A stretch of 64,000 nucleotides of DNA from Eutreptiella sp. 'Long Island Sound 2002' (GCA_964036045.1 OZ038393.1:45314429-45378428), one strand, 5' to 3'; numbered from the stretch's first letter, positions 44,816 to 57,880 are shown. Translations and numbers: made by a program. The notes: generated by a model not told the origin, from the letters alone.

Positions 44816-45714
44816 TGGACTCAAAACACTTGTTTGAGCATCCCAAATGGTCCGGGATCACTTTTGGAAAAACGCGTTTTTGACCCATTTTTGCCCCATT
44901 TTTCGTCCCAAAACGGCCCATTTTCAAGGCAATTTGGGATTTTCCATGGCCCAAAACGCGCCCCCACGGGCTCAAAATGGCCCAAAAATGCTTGTTTGAG
45001 CATCCCAAGGGGTCTAGGAACAACTTTGGAAAAAATGATTTTTTTCGCCCCGGGGACCCAAGTGGACCCAACTTTCGCCCCCGCCGTGCGCGGGCCGGGC
45101 TGCCCTCCGGCTCCACCAAGTGACCACTGGTACGGGGGTCTAGGTGGGTCGTTGGGCGATTCTGAAGCTTGGGAACCACAAAAAGTGGGGGGTTGCGGGT
45201 GGACTAGGTGCCCTCGGAATTGGGATTTGAGCCACGTAGTCCAAAATACGGCCCGTGCTTGGTTTCAGGGTGTTGGTGCACATTGCGCAATTTTTGGGGC
45301 TTTTTGGCGCCTTTTTGGGCCGTTTCTCGAACATATCGTGGAGTTGAAGGGCACTAGAGGGCTCTTTGACACGGTGAAGTCAACCTGCACGTGGAGTGTG
45401 GCCACCGTTTTCCTTCGTTTGGGCGTTTTGCCCGGGTTTGGGGGCTACTTTAGGCGAAAAATGGCTGTTTTTGACCCAAAACTGCGCAGATTTGGGAGGG
45501 CACCTCCCGACTTGGCGCCACCGCCCCGGGCCGCCACCGGTGAGTTTTTGGCTCAAAACTTGGATTTGGCAAGGCCACCACCTAGGCTCTAGGATGGCTA
45601 AAGTAGAGTCGAGCCCGAGGCGTTGGGAAGGTGCACTGGCCAAAACGGAATGGTGACGTGCTTGCTTGTTGTTGTTGTGGTTAGCTAAATTTAAGGGGAG
45701 AGGGGTGAGTAACA
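44816..45714 (+). repeat. Repeat R, second long copy
   Basis: Collinear with 28,770-29,848 (CACTTGTTTGAGCATCCCAA, GGAACAACTTTGGAAAAAAT, CACTGGTACGGGGGTCTA) and ending TAAATTTAAGGGGAGAGGGG before a TA/TG tract. It has only about 1.5 of the 160-bp 5' units. Confidence 0.8.
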
Positions 45715-45760
45715 TGTATATATATGTGTGTGTAAATATATATATATATATATACATATG
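45715..45760. repeat. TA/TG microsatellite shared by R and LINE-A copy 2 3' ends
   Basis: TATATATATG, a short TG run and TATATA, between the 3' end of R (+) and the 3' end of LINE-A (minus). Confidence 0.9.
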
Positions 45761-47976
45761 TCATAACCACTTATCATGCCGTCTACTGGAGTTACCGGGC
45801 ATCTCGCGCCGACAGCTGGTTCCTGCCTCGCTCGATCCCGTGGGTCCCAGGGCTGCCTGAGTTGGCCCACAGCATGACGGAGGACCCAGAGGACCGGGGA
45901 TACCGGTCAACCAGGCTTTGGGGGCAGTGGCAACTGCACGGCGTTAGCATTAGCAACGGCGACGGGCGCTGGCTTGTTTGTTCGCCGGGGGTATTGGGGC
46001 AAGGCAAAGCAACGCAGCAGCATCGCAACAAGTAGAAAGCAAGGGCTTCTCTGTCCGTCGCAAAGCGGCAACCAAGGAACAAAGCAGCACGCATGCGGCG
46101 AAGCGAGAGCTGACCCTCCGTCGTTCGTGTACCCCCGCCACCGTGGAGACATCCATCACCCATGACCCCCTGGAATCCATTGCCGTCTGCGTTCTCGAAA
46201 TTGCCCACCACCCGTGACTCCACGTACCCCACTGCCAGCGCGCAATAGCCCGTATGTGCATTGCCAGGATTTCTGGGAGGCTCCAGCCTAGCCTGGCCCT
46301 CAGCTTTCATCGCCCCCATGTCTCCACAATGTACGCCACCGACCCACCGCACCATCCCCCTAGTATAGTACAGAAACACGGTACCAATTCCACGTCCCCG
46401 TGACCCTGAGCTGCTCCCACACCCCTGATATATACCATGCCGGCACTCCATGTCAGGTGCCAGCACCCAATCAGCTTCGAGGCATCCACTTGCCCACGTA
46501 TAATATAACTTGAGGGTCTACAGGGGGGGACGCCGGCCGCTACGTGACGGGGGTGGCACAACCCGTGAATATCGCTGGCTGGGATTCGGGCTGGTGGGTG
46601 CAGTAGCTTGGTTATCGACCCCCTGTAGGGGTACCCACCAGAGGCTTGCTCCGGGCTGTGGTAACCAGGTGCACCTCATCTGGCCCACATACTTTGCCCT
46701 GGCGCCTACCCTTGACGCTTACCTGCACTGATTGGCCAGCTCCCGTGGTTGCGCCTTTTCCGCCACAGCAGCGGCCAGGCCGCAGGTTCGGCCCCCACCG
46801 ACGACGTGGCGAGCCTGCTTATAGCATTGGCCCGCGCGCCACCCCCTGGACCACTCAGCATGCCGCTCCTCTTCCCCCCTCGCCCCTAGCCGACCGGACT
46901 GGCGCCCCCCAGGGGTAAGCCGTTTCAGTGGTGTGGCGACCGCATACTCTTCGCTACGACGCCACGCAGTACCGCTGTTGCCACGCCGACGCCAGCTGCG
47001 AGCCGCCACGACACGCACCACCGCAACCACAAGGCCATGGTCAGAGGTTAGACTATGTACATGCCCGCAGGCACGGTCCCTCTAGTTTGTTAACGGGGCC
47101 AGGGGATGCCCCCGCGCTCCCCCTGAGTTGTTAGAGGGGTCAGGGGGACACCCCAGTACCGCCATGCAACCCCGTAGCGCCCCCACTGTACGGCCCTCCA
47201 GTACCGCCGCGTACCCCCACCATACGGTCCCCAGTACCGCCGCGTATACCCCCACGATGCCAGTACACCGTCATCTGGAACTTCCCCGCTGCTCCCCCAC
47301 TGTACGGTTCCCCGGTACCGGCGCGTACCCCCACCGTACGGATCCCAGTACCGCCGCGAATACCCCCAAGACTCCAGTACTCCGTCACCTGGAACTCCAC
47401 ATGCCCCCCGCGAGCGCTCCTCCCAGGCTGCCACGCCGTCTCCACGACGCCCGCCATACTGTCCCCCTGACGACCCCACTGCCATACTCTTCTACGCACA
47501 CATCTTCGCCTCGTCGCCGCTCCCGGGGCCTGCAGGCCGTCCCCGTAACCCCGTGTAACACTCCCAGGGGGGGCCGCAACGCTGTAACCCCCAGACAACT
47601 CCGTGCACCCCCGGCGTATCCCGAGCAACCATTCCCAATACTGCCGTAGCCGGGCCGCCAGTAGAGACCCCGGTGCCATGGGAATACCCTACAGGGGTTC
47701 GGGCCTTATTACCCTGGTCGGGACGACCCATGACACCTCACTGTTGTATGCGGCGACCCGGGGCAGGCGGGTGAAGCATCCCTGTCCGACCCTCATGCAC
47801 GGGGGCAGTACGGCTCACCATCAGGCCGGCACGACCTGTCACATCGCGTTGGCCGTCATACGCCGCCTGCCAGTACCGCACAATCAGGCCGTGAAGGTAC
47901 TCCTTCTCAGGCGCTACCCCCTCCGCTGCGTCCAGCGTAGGGAAGGTAGCTGGTGCATCCACAATTCCCATCCCCA

Positions 47977-49871
47977 TCAATCTGCACCCCCGGCCCCCAC
48001 CACGCCGTCACCATTTCCTCCGCGATGCCACAACCAGAGTATCCGTGAGTCGCCCTCCAGAGCCGCCCACCACAGCATCAGGGGCAGGGCCGCAGACGTC
48101 GCTCCAGGGCACCGTACCCCTTCCACTCGGACGCTCTTCAGGCCACCGTGGATAGTCTTCCTGGCGCTAGAGGACATCTGTCCAGAGTGCCGCAGTGCCC
48201 ACCTTGCCTTAGGCCATCCCCTATCGGCACGCTCCTTACAGGTCCCGCATAGCGGGACGGAGGCACACTGATGAACCCAAACTGACACCGTTTCTCCGCA
48301 CCCGTGGCATCGCTGCGGAAGCACAGACCGCGACGGAACGCAGCTACCATCACAACACTGCGACCACAGGTCCTGCCATACATCGCAGCACGCGTCCTGG
48401 AGTCCGAGCAAGGCACCCGCCAGCGTGCGTGCTGTGGCACTACTGAGGAGGCTGTGCCTCGCTTCCTCCCACGTGGACACCGGGCGGAGTATCGGTCGCC
48501 CGTCGGGCATCACCGGCAGGCTCTCAAGCAGCCGGGGCCACCGCGCCACTTTGGGGCTGTGTGTGCCATGCGCCAGGAGCTCCCAACCGTAGTCCTGTAA
48601 GACCTCCCCGATGACATCAACCCCATCCTGCTCCGGGCCCCTGGCGGAAGCCAGAACCAAGCTTTGTCCTCCCGCCCGAGCCTCAATGACCGCCTCGAGG
48701 CCTAGGGTGTCAAGGGTGTGACGGGCATCGGCAGCCACGTGGTCGTCCCCCTCTGGCAGAGAGAACATGGCCTCCGTGACGTGGCCCTGCGCGTCGTCGC
48801 CCTGTACCCGTGCCAGCTGCTTGGAGCCCATTAAAACCGCCATGGACCGCTGCTCCGTGACCGCTGGTACGACTCGTCGCAGCTGCCGGTCATACAGCCA
48901 CAACGTACCCACGTCAAGTACGACAGCCACCGCCAGGACTGGGAGACTGCACAGAGGTTGCTGAAGGACCGGCAGCACCTCGCGAGGCCAGCCCATGATG
49001 TTCCCCACAGCTGGATGGTTGGCGTACACCTGAAGCCAGGGACCACTCTGGCCGTCAGGGCTTCTCACCTTGGTACCACGCACCTGGGCCCACGACTGCG
49101 CCGACACCACGCGGGACCACTCCCTGAATGTCGTGATGTCCCGCGCCACCCAGGAGCCGATCCACAGGTCGAAGGCCTGCGCCACCGCCGCCATCCAGTG
49201 AGGGAACAAGGACAGGGCCTCTGCATGCTCGATGCACGACCGCGACACCAGCAGTGCGTGCAGCGGTGCCTTCTGAAAGGTTGCCCGCAGGTCGCCGGGG
49301 AGGCCGGCAAACGGGTTCCACGGCGGACGCTGCAGGATCCTCCCTGCCGGCGGGCAGAAGGGTGTGTCACCGCGCAGGAACGCATATACCGCTCTCCTTC
49401 GATCTTGCATTGGCAGCTGCATGATCTGGGTGAGCCGATGGCTCCTGCTGGCATACACATCTTCCCCAATCTGGACCATGTCCTCCACAAAGAGCCTGGC
49501 CTTGGCAGGGCCCCGGGACGACGCCGCTCGCACCGCAGCGAACAGCCGCTTCAGGTCCCCGGGGACGACACCCGCCATCAGGGATTCAGTCCACCTGCAG
49601 CCGTGCTCCCTCCACGCCACGAACTCCACCGCCCTGTCTGTCAGGGGTAGCTCCGCCGTGAACTCCTCCACTCGCCTGCACAGGAGCCCAGCCACCTCCT
49701 CGTCCCGCGCACACAGTAGGCGCATGTGGCCAATGTCCTCCTCCGGCCCCCCACAGAAGATACAGGGGTGGGCTGGTATTGCCATACGCGTGAGCTTCTG
49801 TCTCCACCGTCGCATGACCTGCATGGTGGACAAGCGACCGTCACGTGCCCGCAGCATATTTGTGTGCGTTG
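47977..49871 (-). pseudogene. LINE-A copy 2 ORF2, C-terminal part
   Basis: Frame from the insertion point to the stop at 47,977: the CCHC finger (C-I-F-C-G-G-P ... G-H-M-R-L-L-C near 49,715-49,765) and the long C-terminal region with a second Cys cluster (R-C-H-G-C-G-E-T-V) near 48,300. Open throughout, with few differences from copy 1, so the 3' part stayed clean while the 5' part decayed. Confidence 0.9.
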
Positions 49872-49879
49872 GGCCGTGG
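49872..49879. repeat. 8-bp target-site duplication (left)
   Basis: CCGTGGTG, repeated at 57,873-57,880. The corresponding single site in copy 1 is 6,025-6,032 (CATCACGG, complement CCGTGATG). Confidence 0.9.
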
Positions 49880-49893
49880 TGCAGCTATGGGTA

Positions 49894-51130
49894 TAGTAAC
49901 CCAATGGGCTATCAGACTTCAGACTTCAGACTTTTATGGACCATCCCCACCAACCCCCAACCCCCCAAGCCCCCCATGATAGACCTTTGCCCCCTCCCCC
50001 CCCAAGATCAGACTTGTGCCTTGCCCCCCATATCAGACTTGCCCCCCCCCCCCCTTTTTCTCTTGCCCAATTCTGCACCTTGCTTCCTTTGCAGACCATG
50101 ACTGTAGGCATGAACTAGGTATGTAAATAACAACAGGGTCAGTTTTGCTGGTGGGCCCCCCATCAGGCTTTTCTCATGGTGGCAACAAGTGGAAAATGGG
50201 AAAATGTGGAACATGGGGGAAAGTGAGGGACCCTGGGTATAGTAACCCCCCCCCCTCCGTTTCGAATAATAAAAGTGCAGCCCCCACCCCCCCCCAGACA
50301 CACAGGAAATTCACTTCAGGAAAATGGGGATAAAAGTGCAGCGCCCCGCCCCCCCCCCCCCCACAGAGACACACGAACTTCACTTCAGGAAAATGGTGGG
50401 TTGGGGAAAATATGCGTGCATGTGTGCATGTTTGCTCCCCTTTCGCTTGCAACGGTAGGTAAGGTGAGTAAGCCCAGGAGGGGCCACCCCCTGGTAGAGT
50501 CTTGAGATTGTGGCTCCTGTGCATGCACATGACGCATTAAAGGGTAGGCCACGCGCGGTGCGCTCGGTAAACCCTTGTTTAGGTTACCTAGGGGCTCCGC
50601 CCTACGTTCTATAAGAGAACGGGCGGAGTTCCTTAAGCTTGCTTGCTTGGAAGGACCTGTTTCGGGACAGCGTATTATTTTCCACTCGAAGACCCGTATA
50701 ATACGGCGAGGGTGGTTAGGTTCCTCAGCCCGAAACAGTGCCTGCATGTGAACGTTTCAGGTGGTGTAGGGCAGGGTGATTGGTGCACTTCGCTGTCTTC
50801 GACAGCACAATTTTTCGCCCAGCGAAAAGGGCGCAGATCACATCAAACAAATGGGGAAGCACAGAAGAAGATGAAGAACTACTTCGCCATGAACGACACG
50901 TACTCACGTTGCGTCACAGTGCGTCAAATTTTCTTTTACGTGCTGCTCGCGGTCCTCCCTTCCAAGCGGTAGCTGGTGGTTCCTGGTATGTCCACCAGTT
51001 GGCCCAGTGTCTACGAGCCTTCGGCTCGTAGCCTGTTCCACGCTTCACAGGTTAGCCCCCAACACCCTGGGAGGGTGTAGGTGTTAGATTGACCGTAGGC
51101 TTCTCCCACAACGACATTAGTGTGTGTAGG
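49894..51130. other. Left interior of the 8-kb element
   Basis: C- and G-run-rich to about 50,370, then more mixed sequence. Within it are two related segments (AATTCACTTCAGGAAAATGG at about 50,308 and AACTTCACTTCAGGAAAATG at about 50,375) and a possible hairpin near 50,590-50,625 (GGGGCTCCGCCC with GGGCGGAG). No ORF with protein-like composition. Confidence 0.45.
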
Positions 51131-51144
51131 TGTGGGGGGTGTAG

Positions 51145-51275
51145 GGAGTGCACGAGAGCGTGCTGTGAGTGTCATTTGAGGGTTCGCGCGTGCTGTGAGT
51201 GTCATTTGAGTGTCGACGCGTGCTGTGAGTGTCATTTGAGTGTCAGCACGTGCTGTGAGTGTAATTTCAGTGTTC
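51145..51275 (+). repeat. 31-bp tandem repeat
   Basis: About four units of GTGCTGTGAGTGTCATTTGA plus a variable 10-12 bp. Confidence 0.85.
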
Positions 51276-51779
51276 CCCCACTGCCGCCCAGGGGCGCGTG
51301 ACCTCACCGTGGTGTGGGGGTGTAACCGGGGGGGGGGTCCCCTGGGCTAACACGCAACCTATGGGTGACCCGGCCCAGCCGCGGCGGCCAGATCACAGGA
51401 GCGTGCCCCACCCCTCGCCGGCCACCGTGAGGAGGTCACGATGGCACATGGCGGGCTCCACCGGGGGGTGGCGGTGTGCGGGGGTATCCCGGGTCCCCCT
51501 GTGACCCAGCCCTCCCCAAGGCTCGTGTGCGTCCCCTTGCCCAGCCCACCCCACCTTGTGTTCTGCACAGGTGCATCATGGGGCTGGAGCGGAGTACGAC
51601 GGAGTACAGGGGAGTCAGCGCCGAGGCGGAGGCAAGGGCCGGCGCCTACCGCTACGGTGCTCACTGCGCCGGGGTAACGGCACCTACCTGTAGCCTCGGT
51701 GCCTGGCTTCCCAGGAAGAGCTCTGAACCATGGGGTGGCCCCCCTGGGGTGCGTTGGCACGTGACAGGAACAGAGTGAA
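51276..51779. other. Interior of the 8-kb element, no gene seen
   Basis: GC-rich, with short open frames on both strands but no recognisable domain or conserved start. Confidence 0.4.
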
Positions 51780-52240
51780 GTAAGGGGAACAGGGGGTGGA
51801 ACAGAGGTGAAGTAAGGGGAGGCCCCCCAGAGATTGCCCAGGGAGGGCGCCAGCCCCCCCGAGCGCTCCTATTCACTGCGTGGCATGAAATAAGGGGAGG
51901 CCCCCCAGAGATCGACCAGGGGGGGTGCCAACCCCCCCAGGGGCTTTATGGACCTGCGGTACATGAAATAAAGGGTGGCCCCCCAGTGACCTACCAGGGG
52001 GGGTACCAACCCCCCTAGGAGCTTCTTCGGAACTGCGGTGCATGAAATAAGGGGTGGCCCCCCAGTGACCGACCAGGGGGGGCGCCAGCCCCCCCAGGAG
52101 CTTCTTTGGAATTGCGGTGCATGAAATAAGGGGTGGCCCCCCAGTGACCTACCAGGGGGGGCGCCAGCCCCCCCAGGAGCTCCTGTTACCTATGTGATGT
52201 GTATGGGTCAAGGGGAGGCCCCCCGGAGACGAATTTGTTT
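51780..52240 (+). repeat. 79-bp tandem repeat
   Basis: About six units beginning GAAATAAGGGGTGGCCCCCC (for example 51,887, 51,966, 52,044 and 52,122) and containing CAGGGGGGGCGCCAGCCCCC, which can fold into a hairpin within each unit. Confidence 0.85.
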
Positions 52241-52920
52241 GGAACCAAGGGGGGGCGCCATCCCCCCCAGGCCCCAGATGTGTATGTATCAAGTAATGTA
52301 GGTACGTTACTGAAAGAACCACAGTATTGTATAATGTACGCCTCCGGCCAACAGCCAGGGAGGGCCGGAGGTCCGGGTAAAAGCCCCGGACCCCCCAACG
52401 GCAGCTCCAAAGGTGAGCGCACCACTGGAAGGGGCATGTCTGCGGGGTAAAAGCATGCGCTTAGTAAACATCTAACGTAATAAATAGTGCTTACTGCTGT
52501 AATTAATGCTTAACCGGGTAAAAGGCCCTTCTCCCGGGGCTAGTTTCGTGTGCACCCCCCAGAGCCGGACCCGACCGGCCGTGCTGAGGCGAGCCCAGCA
52601 ATGGGTATGGCAGGCGAGACTTTAAGTGCTGGTAGCCACGCCTCAGCACACTCCGCGGGCTTATAAGGCCCACGGGGGCCCCAAATACCGTTTCGTTCGG
52701 GAGTTAAGCCCCGGCGGAATTTGGGGTTGTTGATGGTTAAGAGGACTCACGTTGAGTCCCAGCTACTGTTACCCCGGGGTTATGACCCCCGGTACTGCCT
52801 GCTTACTTGCCTGCTGCTGCTAAGAGATAGGAAGGGGTTAGGAGCGACCCCCCCCCCCCTAGCCACCCACGGCACTGGGACACCCCCACAGCGGCCGCAA
52901 GGGCTACGCGTGGGCGTCTC
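52241..52920. other. Interior of the 8-kb element, no gene seen
   Basis: Contains several inverted segments, for example GGTCCGGGTAAAAGCCCCGGACC near 52,369 and GTTACCCCGGGGTTATGACC near 52,768. No coding frame or known RNA gene recognised. Confidence 0.35.
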
Positions 52921-53036
52921 CCCTCCGTGAATTATTTGACCCCTCCGTGAATTTTTTGACCCCTCCGTGAATTACTTGACCCCTCTGTGAATTATTTACC
53001 CCCTTGCGTGAATTTTTTCACCCCTCCGTGAATTGT
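52921..53036 (+). repeat. Short outlier block of the CTCCGTGAATT minisatellite
   Basis: Six units of CCCCTCCGTGAATTATTTGA type, 1.3 kb before the main array. Confidence 0.9.
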
Positions 53037-54340
53037 GTGCATGATGTTGTTTTTAATGCGTGTGTATGTGTGTATGTGTGGGCATGCGTGGGTGTCTGTA
53101 TGTTTGCTCTGGGTCCCCCTGCAAGGGGGGACTCATCGGCTGGGCAGCTATACCCCTTAAACCCCTCCCCTCTGCTCTCGACCCCTTCCCCGACCCTCTG
53201 TTAAACAACCAGCACAAACAAAAGTCAGTTAAACACAAGGGGGCCACTGACAGCACCGCTTTCGGAATTTTTTTTTTTCATTTTTGGAGAACACTTTCTT
53301 GCCTGTTAAGCGGTGCTGTCTGATGGCGGGGTGCCTGGGCAGGCAGGCTTGCCTTCAGTGCCCTACAGGGGTGGGGAGGAGAGGACGCCCGGGCACCCAA
53401 GGGGTCAGAGAGAGCAGGGTGGGATGTAAAAATAAAAACCTGTAAGTTCCTCTCCACCCTCCCCGCCTGGGCGGTCCACATGGACCAACCCCTCCTGGCT
53501 TCGGCTTCCACACATTTTTAAGGACTTTAACAGGTTAGGGATGTTGCAGACAATACAATTTTCTGTGATTTGCCCTGGTGCTTTAGTTAGGAATAGCCCC
53601 TGCACTGTACCACACCACACTGCACTACACTCCCCCCAATATCAAATTTGTCCATTGTCACCACACCCTTGAGGTGTAGAAGTGGGTTGTGGTCTCGACC
53701 CTAGCGTCTGAAACCCAACCAGTGCTTGCAACCCCTTCAATGATGGTACGCCCCCCCCCCCCCCCCCACCCCCCCACCCCACCCCACCCCACCCCATCTC
53801 TCTGACTCAAACCGATCGGGGGGCTCATATGTGACTGAAGACAAGTGGGAACAAAATCCTGATGTCTGACCCAAGCAACCTCACCTAAGCTAATCGGGTC
53901 GGTTTTGCTGGTGGGGTGGGTGGGTGGGGGTTCATCGGGTTGGGCCGGAACTGTGGAGAGGGGGGGTAGTGGGTTTCGAGTACGGCGCAGCACAGCACGG
54001 CACAGCACAGCACATCACAGCACATCACAGCACACCACAGCACAGCACAACATACAGCATACCACAGCATATTACAGCACAACACAGCACAACACAGCCC
54101 CTACGGCCGCCCAAGAGAGCCTCCCTCCCTCCCTCCCTCCCTCCCTCCCTCCCCTCCCTCCCTCCCTCCCACCCTGTCATTTCCCTTCTTGTGTGGTGAG
54201 GTTAGGGAGGGTATGCCTGTTTTTCTTTTTCAGGTTTTCTTTTATAGTAGAGTGCTTTCCCGCTTGCCAGCTTACCAAGGTCCGAACCCCGGCAAAAAAA
54301 AATAGGAGGTATGTTACTCCGTTCCTTAGTTAGTTCCGGT
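53037..54340. other. Interior of the 8-kb element: low-complexity tracts
   Basis: Contains a TG-rich tract (53,050-53,105), a C run with CACCCC units (53,745-53,800), CACAGCA repeats (53,985-54,095) and a CCCT run (54,119-54,170). No gene recognised. Confidence 0.5.
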
Positions 54341-57185
54341 GGACCCCTCTGTGAATTGTTTACCCCCCTCCATGAATTATTTGACCCCTCCGTGAATTGT
54401 TTACCCCCCTCCGTGAATTATTTGACCCCTCCGTGAATTGTTTACCCCCCTCCGTGAATTATTTCACCCCTCCGTGAATTGTTTACCCCCCTCCGTGAAT
54501 TATTTTACCCCTCCGTGAATTGTTTACCCCCCTCCGTGAATTATTTTACCCCTCCGTGAATTATTTACCCCCCTCCGTGAATTATTTCACCCCTCCGTGA
54601 ATTATTTACCCCCCTCCGTGAATTATTTTACCCCTCCGTGAATTATTTGGCCACCTCCGTGAATTATTTTACCCCTCCGTGAATTATTTACCCCCCTCCG
54701 TGAATTACTTTACCCCTCCGTGAATTGTTTACCCCCCTCCGTGAATTATTTTACCCCTCCGTGAATTGTTTACCCCCCTCCGTGAATTATTTTACCGCTC
54801 CGTGAATTATTTACCCCCCTCCGTGAATTATTTCACCCCTCCGTGAATTGTTTACCCCCCTCCGTGAATTATTTCACCCCTCCGTGAGATATTTACCCCC
54901 CTCCGTGAATTATTTTACCCCTCCGTGAATTGTTTACCCCCCTCCGTGAATTATTTTACCCCTCCGTGAATTATTTACCCCCCTCCGTGAATTATTTGAC
55001 CCCTCCGTGAATTATTTACCCCCCTCCGTGAATTATTTTACCCCTCCGTGAATTATTTACCCCCCTCCGTGAATGATTTCACCCCTCCGTGAATTATTTA
55101 CCCCCCTCCGTGAATTATTTTACCCCTCCGTGAATTATTTACCCCCCTCCGTGAATTATTTTACCCCTCCGTGAATTATTTACCCCCCTCCGTGAATTAT
55201 TTGACCCCTCCGTGAATTATTTACCCCCCTCCGTGAATTATTTGACGCCTCCGTGAATTGTTTACCCCCCTCCGGGAATTATTTACCCCCCTCCGTGAAT
55301 TGTTTACCCCCCTCCGTGAATTATTTGACCCCTCCGTGAATTGTTTACCCCCCTCCGTGAATTATTTACCCCCCTCCGTGAATTGTTTACCCCCCTCCGT
55401 GAATCATTTCACCCCTCTGTGAATTGTTTACCCCCCTCCGTGAATTATTTTACCCCTCCGTGAATTATTTACCCCCCTCCGTGAATTATTTTACCCCTCC
55501 GTGAATCATTTCACCCCTCCGTGAATTGTTTACCCCCCTCCGTGAATTATTTTACCCCTCCGTGAATTATTTACCCCCCTCCGTGAATTATTTGACCCCT
55601 CCGTGAATTATTTACCCCCCTCCGTGAATTATTTTACCCCTCCGTGAATTATTTACCCCCCTCCGTGAATGATTTCACCCCTCCGTGAATTATTTACCCC
55701 CCTCCGTGAATTATTTTACCCCTCCGTGAATTATTTACCCCCCTCCGTGAATTATTTTACCCCTCCGTGAATTATTTACCCCCCTCCGTGAATTATTTGA
55801 CCCCTCCGTGAATTATTTACCCCCCTCCGTGAATTATTTGACGCCTCCGTGAATTGTTTACCCCCCTCCGGGAATTATTTACCCCCCTCCGTGAATTGTT
55901 TACCCCCCTCCGTGAATTATTTGACCCCTCCGTGAATTGTTTACCCCCCTCCGTGAATTATTTACCCCCCTCCGTGAATTGTTTACCCCCCTCCGTGAAT
56001 CATTTCACCCCTCTGTGAATTGTTTACCCCCCTCCGTGAATTATTTTACCCCTCCGTGAATTATTTACCCCCCTCCGTGAATTATTTTACCCCTCCGTGA
56101 ATCATTTCACCCCTCCGTGAATTGTTTACCCCCCTCCGTGAATTATTTTACCCCTCCGTGAATTGTTTACCCCCCTCCGTGAATTATTTGACCCCTCCGT
56201 GAATTTTTTACCCCCCTCCGTGAATTATTTTACCCCTCCGTGAATTGTTTACCCCCCTCCGTGAATTATTTTACGCCTCCGTGAATTGTTTACCCCCCTC
56301 CGTGAATTATTTTACCCCTCCGTGAATGGCTTACCCCCCTCCGTGAATTATTTGACCCCTCCGTGAATTATTTGACCCCTCCGTGAATATTTTACCCCCC
56401 TCCGTGAATTATTTGACCCCTCCGTGAATTATTTGACCCCTCCGTGAATTGTTTACCCCCCTCCGGGAATTATTTACCCCCCTCCGTGAATTGTTTACCC
56501 CCCTCCGTGAATTATTTGACCCCTCCGTGAATTGTTTACCCCCCTCCGTGAATTATTTCACCCCTCCGTGAATTATTTACCCCCCTCCGTGAATTATTTT
56601 ACCCCTCCGTGAATTATTTACCCCCCTCCGTGAATTATTTGACCCCTCCGTGAATTATTTGCCCCCCTCCGTGAATTATTTGACGCCTCCGTGAATTATT
56701 TTACCCCCCTCCGTGAATTGTTTACCCCCCTCCGTGAATTATTTACCCCCCTCCGTGAATTGTTTACCCCCCTCCGTGAATTATTTCACCCCTCTGTGAA
56801 TTGTTTACCCCCTCCGTGAATTATTTTACCCCTCCGTGAATTATTTACCCCCCTCCGTGAATTATTTTACCCCTCCGTGAATTATTTACCCCCCTCCGTG
56901 AATTATTTCACCCCTCCGTAAATTGTTTACCCCCCTGCGTGAATTATTTTACCCCTCCGTGAATTGTTTACCCCCCTCCGTGAATTATTTGACCCCTCCG
57001 TGAATTGTTTACCCCCCTCCGTGAATTATTTGACCCCTCCGTGAATTATTTACCCCCCTCCGTGAATTATTTTACCCCTCCGTGAATTGTTTACCCCCCT
57101 CCGTGAATTATTTACCCCTCCGTGAATTATTTACCCCCCTCCGTGAATTATCTTACCCCTCCGTGAATTATTTACCCCCCTCCAG
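54341..57185 (+). repeat. Main CTCCGTGAATT minisatellite, 2.8 kb
   Basis: About 150 alternating units, ACCCCTCCGTGAATTATTTT and CCCCCCTCCGTGAATTATTTA types, period near 19 with a dimeric pattern. Rare variants (GAATGATTTC, GACGCCTCC, GAATCATTTC with CTCTGTG) repeat exactly 596 bp apart, marking a duplicated block. Confidence 0.95.
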
Positions 57186-57365
57186 ACCCCCGTAGGAATT
57201 GGCGCATAGGGTCGCGTCAATTTTTTTGGGGGTCTGGACCCCCCTAGGAATTGACACATAAGGTCGCGTCCATTATTTTGGGGGTCTAGACCCCCATAGG
57301 AATTGACGCATAGGGTCGCGTCAATTATTTTGGGGGTCCAGACCCCCATAGGAATTGGCGCATAG
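57186..57365 (-). repeat. 52-bp tandem repeat
   Basis: Between three and four units of GACCCCCATAGGAATTGACG followed by CATAGGGTCGCGTCAATTATTTTGGGGGTC. Confidence 0.85.
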
Positions 57366-57560
57366 CAGGGGGGTGCACCACCTCAGTGGAATATCTATAC
57401 AGAGGGGGGGTGTACACCACCTCAGTGGAATATTTATCCACAGGGGGGGGGGGTACACCACTTCAGTGGAATATTTATTTAGAGGGGGAGGTACACCACC
57501 TCAATGGAATATTAATCCACACGGGGGGGGGGGTACACCACCTCAGTGGAATATTTTTCC
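57366..57560 (+). repeat. About 41-bp tandem repeat
   Basis: Five units of GGTACACCACCTCAGTGGAA plus TATTTATCC and a G run. Confidence 0.85.
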
Positions 57561-57872
57561 CAGCCTCCCATTTTCCCCAATGCCCCATTTTCCACCCTTT
57601 TTTCTCTTTTGGGGGGGGGTGTTCCCCTGTGTTGCATGGACTCCCATTCTTCCCAACTTTCAATTTTCATGATGGTTTTTTTTGTGGTGGGTGGCTGTGT
57701 TGGGGGAGGGGGAGTGCCAGACTTTTTCTTGTCCCTTTTTGACAGGAAGGAAGGAAGGGAGGGGGCGGGTACCACACTTTTATCAGACTTTTGCTGAGAT
57801 GTGTTCTGTTTTATGTCTCTGACACGAGATGCCAAATCACACTTCAGACTTCAGACTTTATACCCATAGCTG

Positions 57873-57880
57873 CCGTGGTG
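57873..57880. repeat. 8-bp target-site duplication (right)
   Basis: CCGTGGTG, matching 49,872-49,879. Confidence 0.9.

Larger units (their letters stand above)
49880..57872. mobile_element. 8-kb non-autonomous DNA transposon with 14-bp inverted repeats
   Basis: Ends CAGCTATGGGTATA (49,880-49,893) and its exact reverse complement (57,859-57,872), flanked by an 8-bp duplication. CAG termini with 8-bp duplications fit hAT or KDZ (Kyakuja-Dileera-Zisupton) elements. Just inside both ends are direct CAGACTTCAGACTT repeats. The 7,993-bp interior is mostly tandem repeats and homopolymer tracts; no transposase or other credible coding frame is present, so transposition must have used enzymes in trans. 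Confidence 0.85.

Noticed and set aside
50530-50790. Structured RNA gene in the 8-kb element
   Set aside because: Short hairpins are present, but nothing matches tRNA, snRNA or rRNA features that I can recognise.
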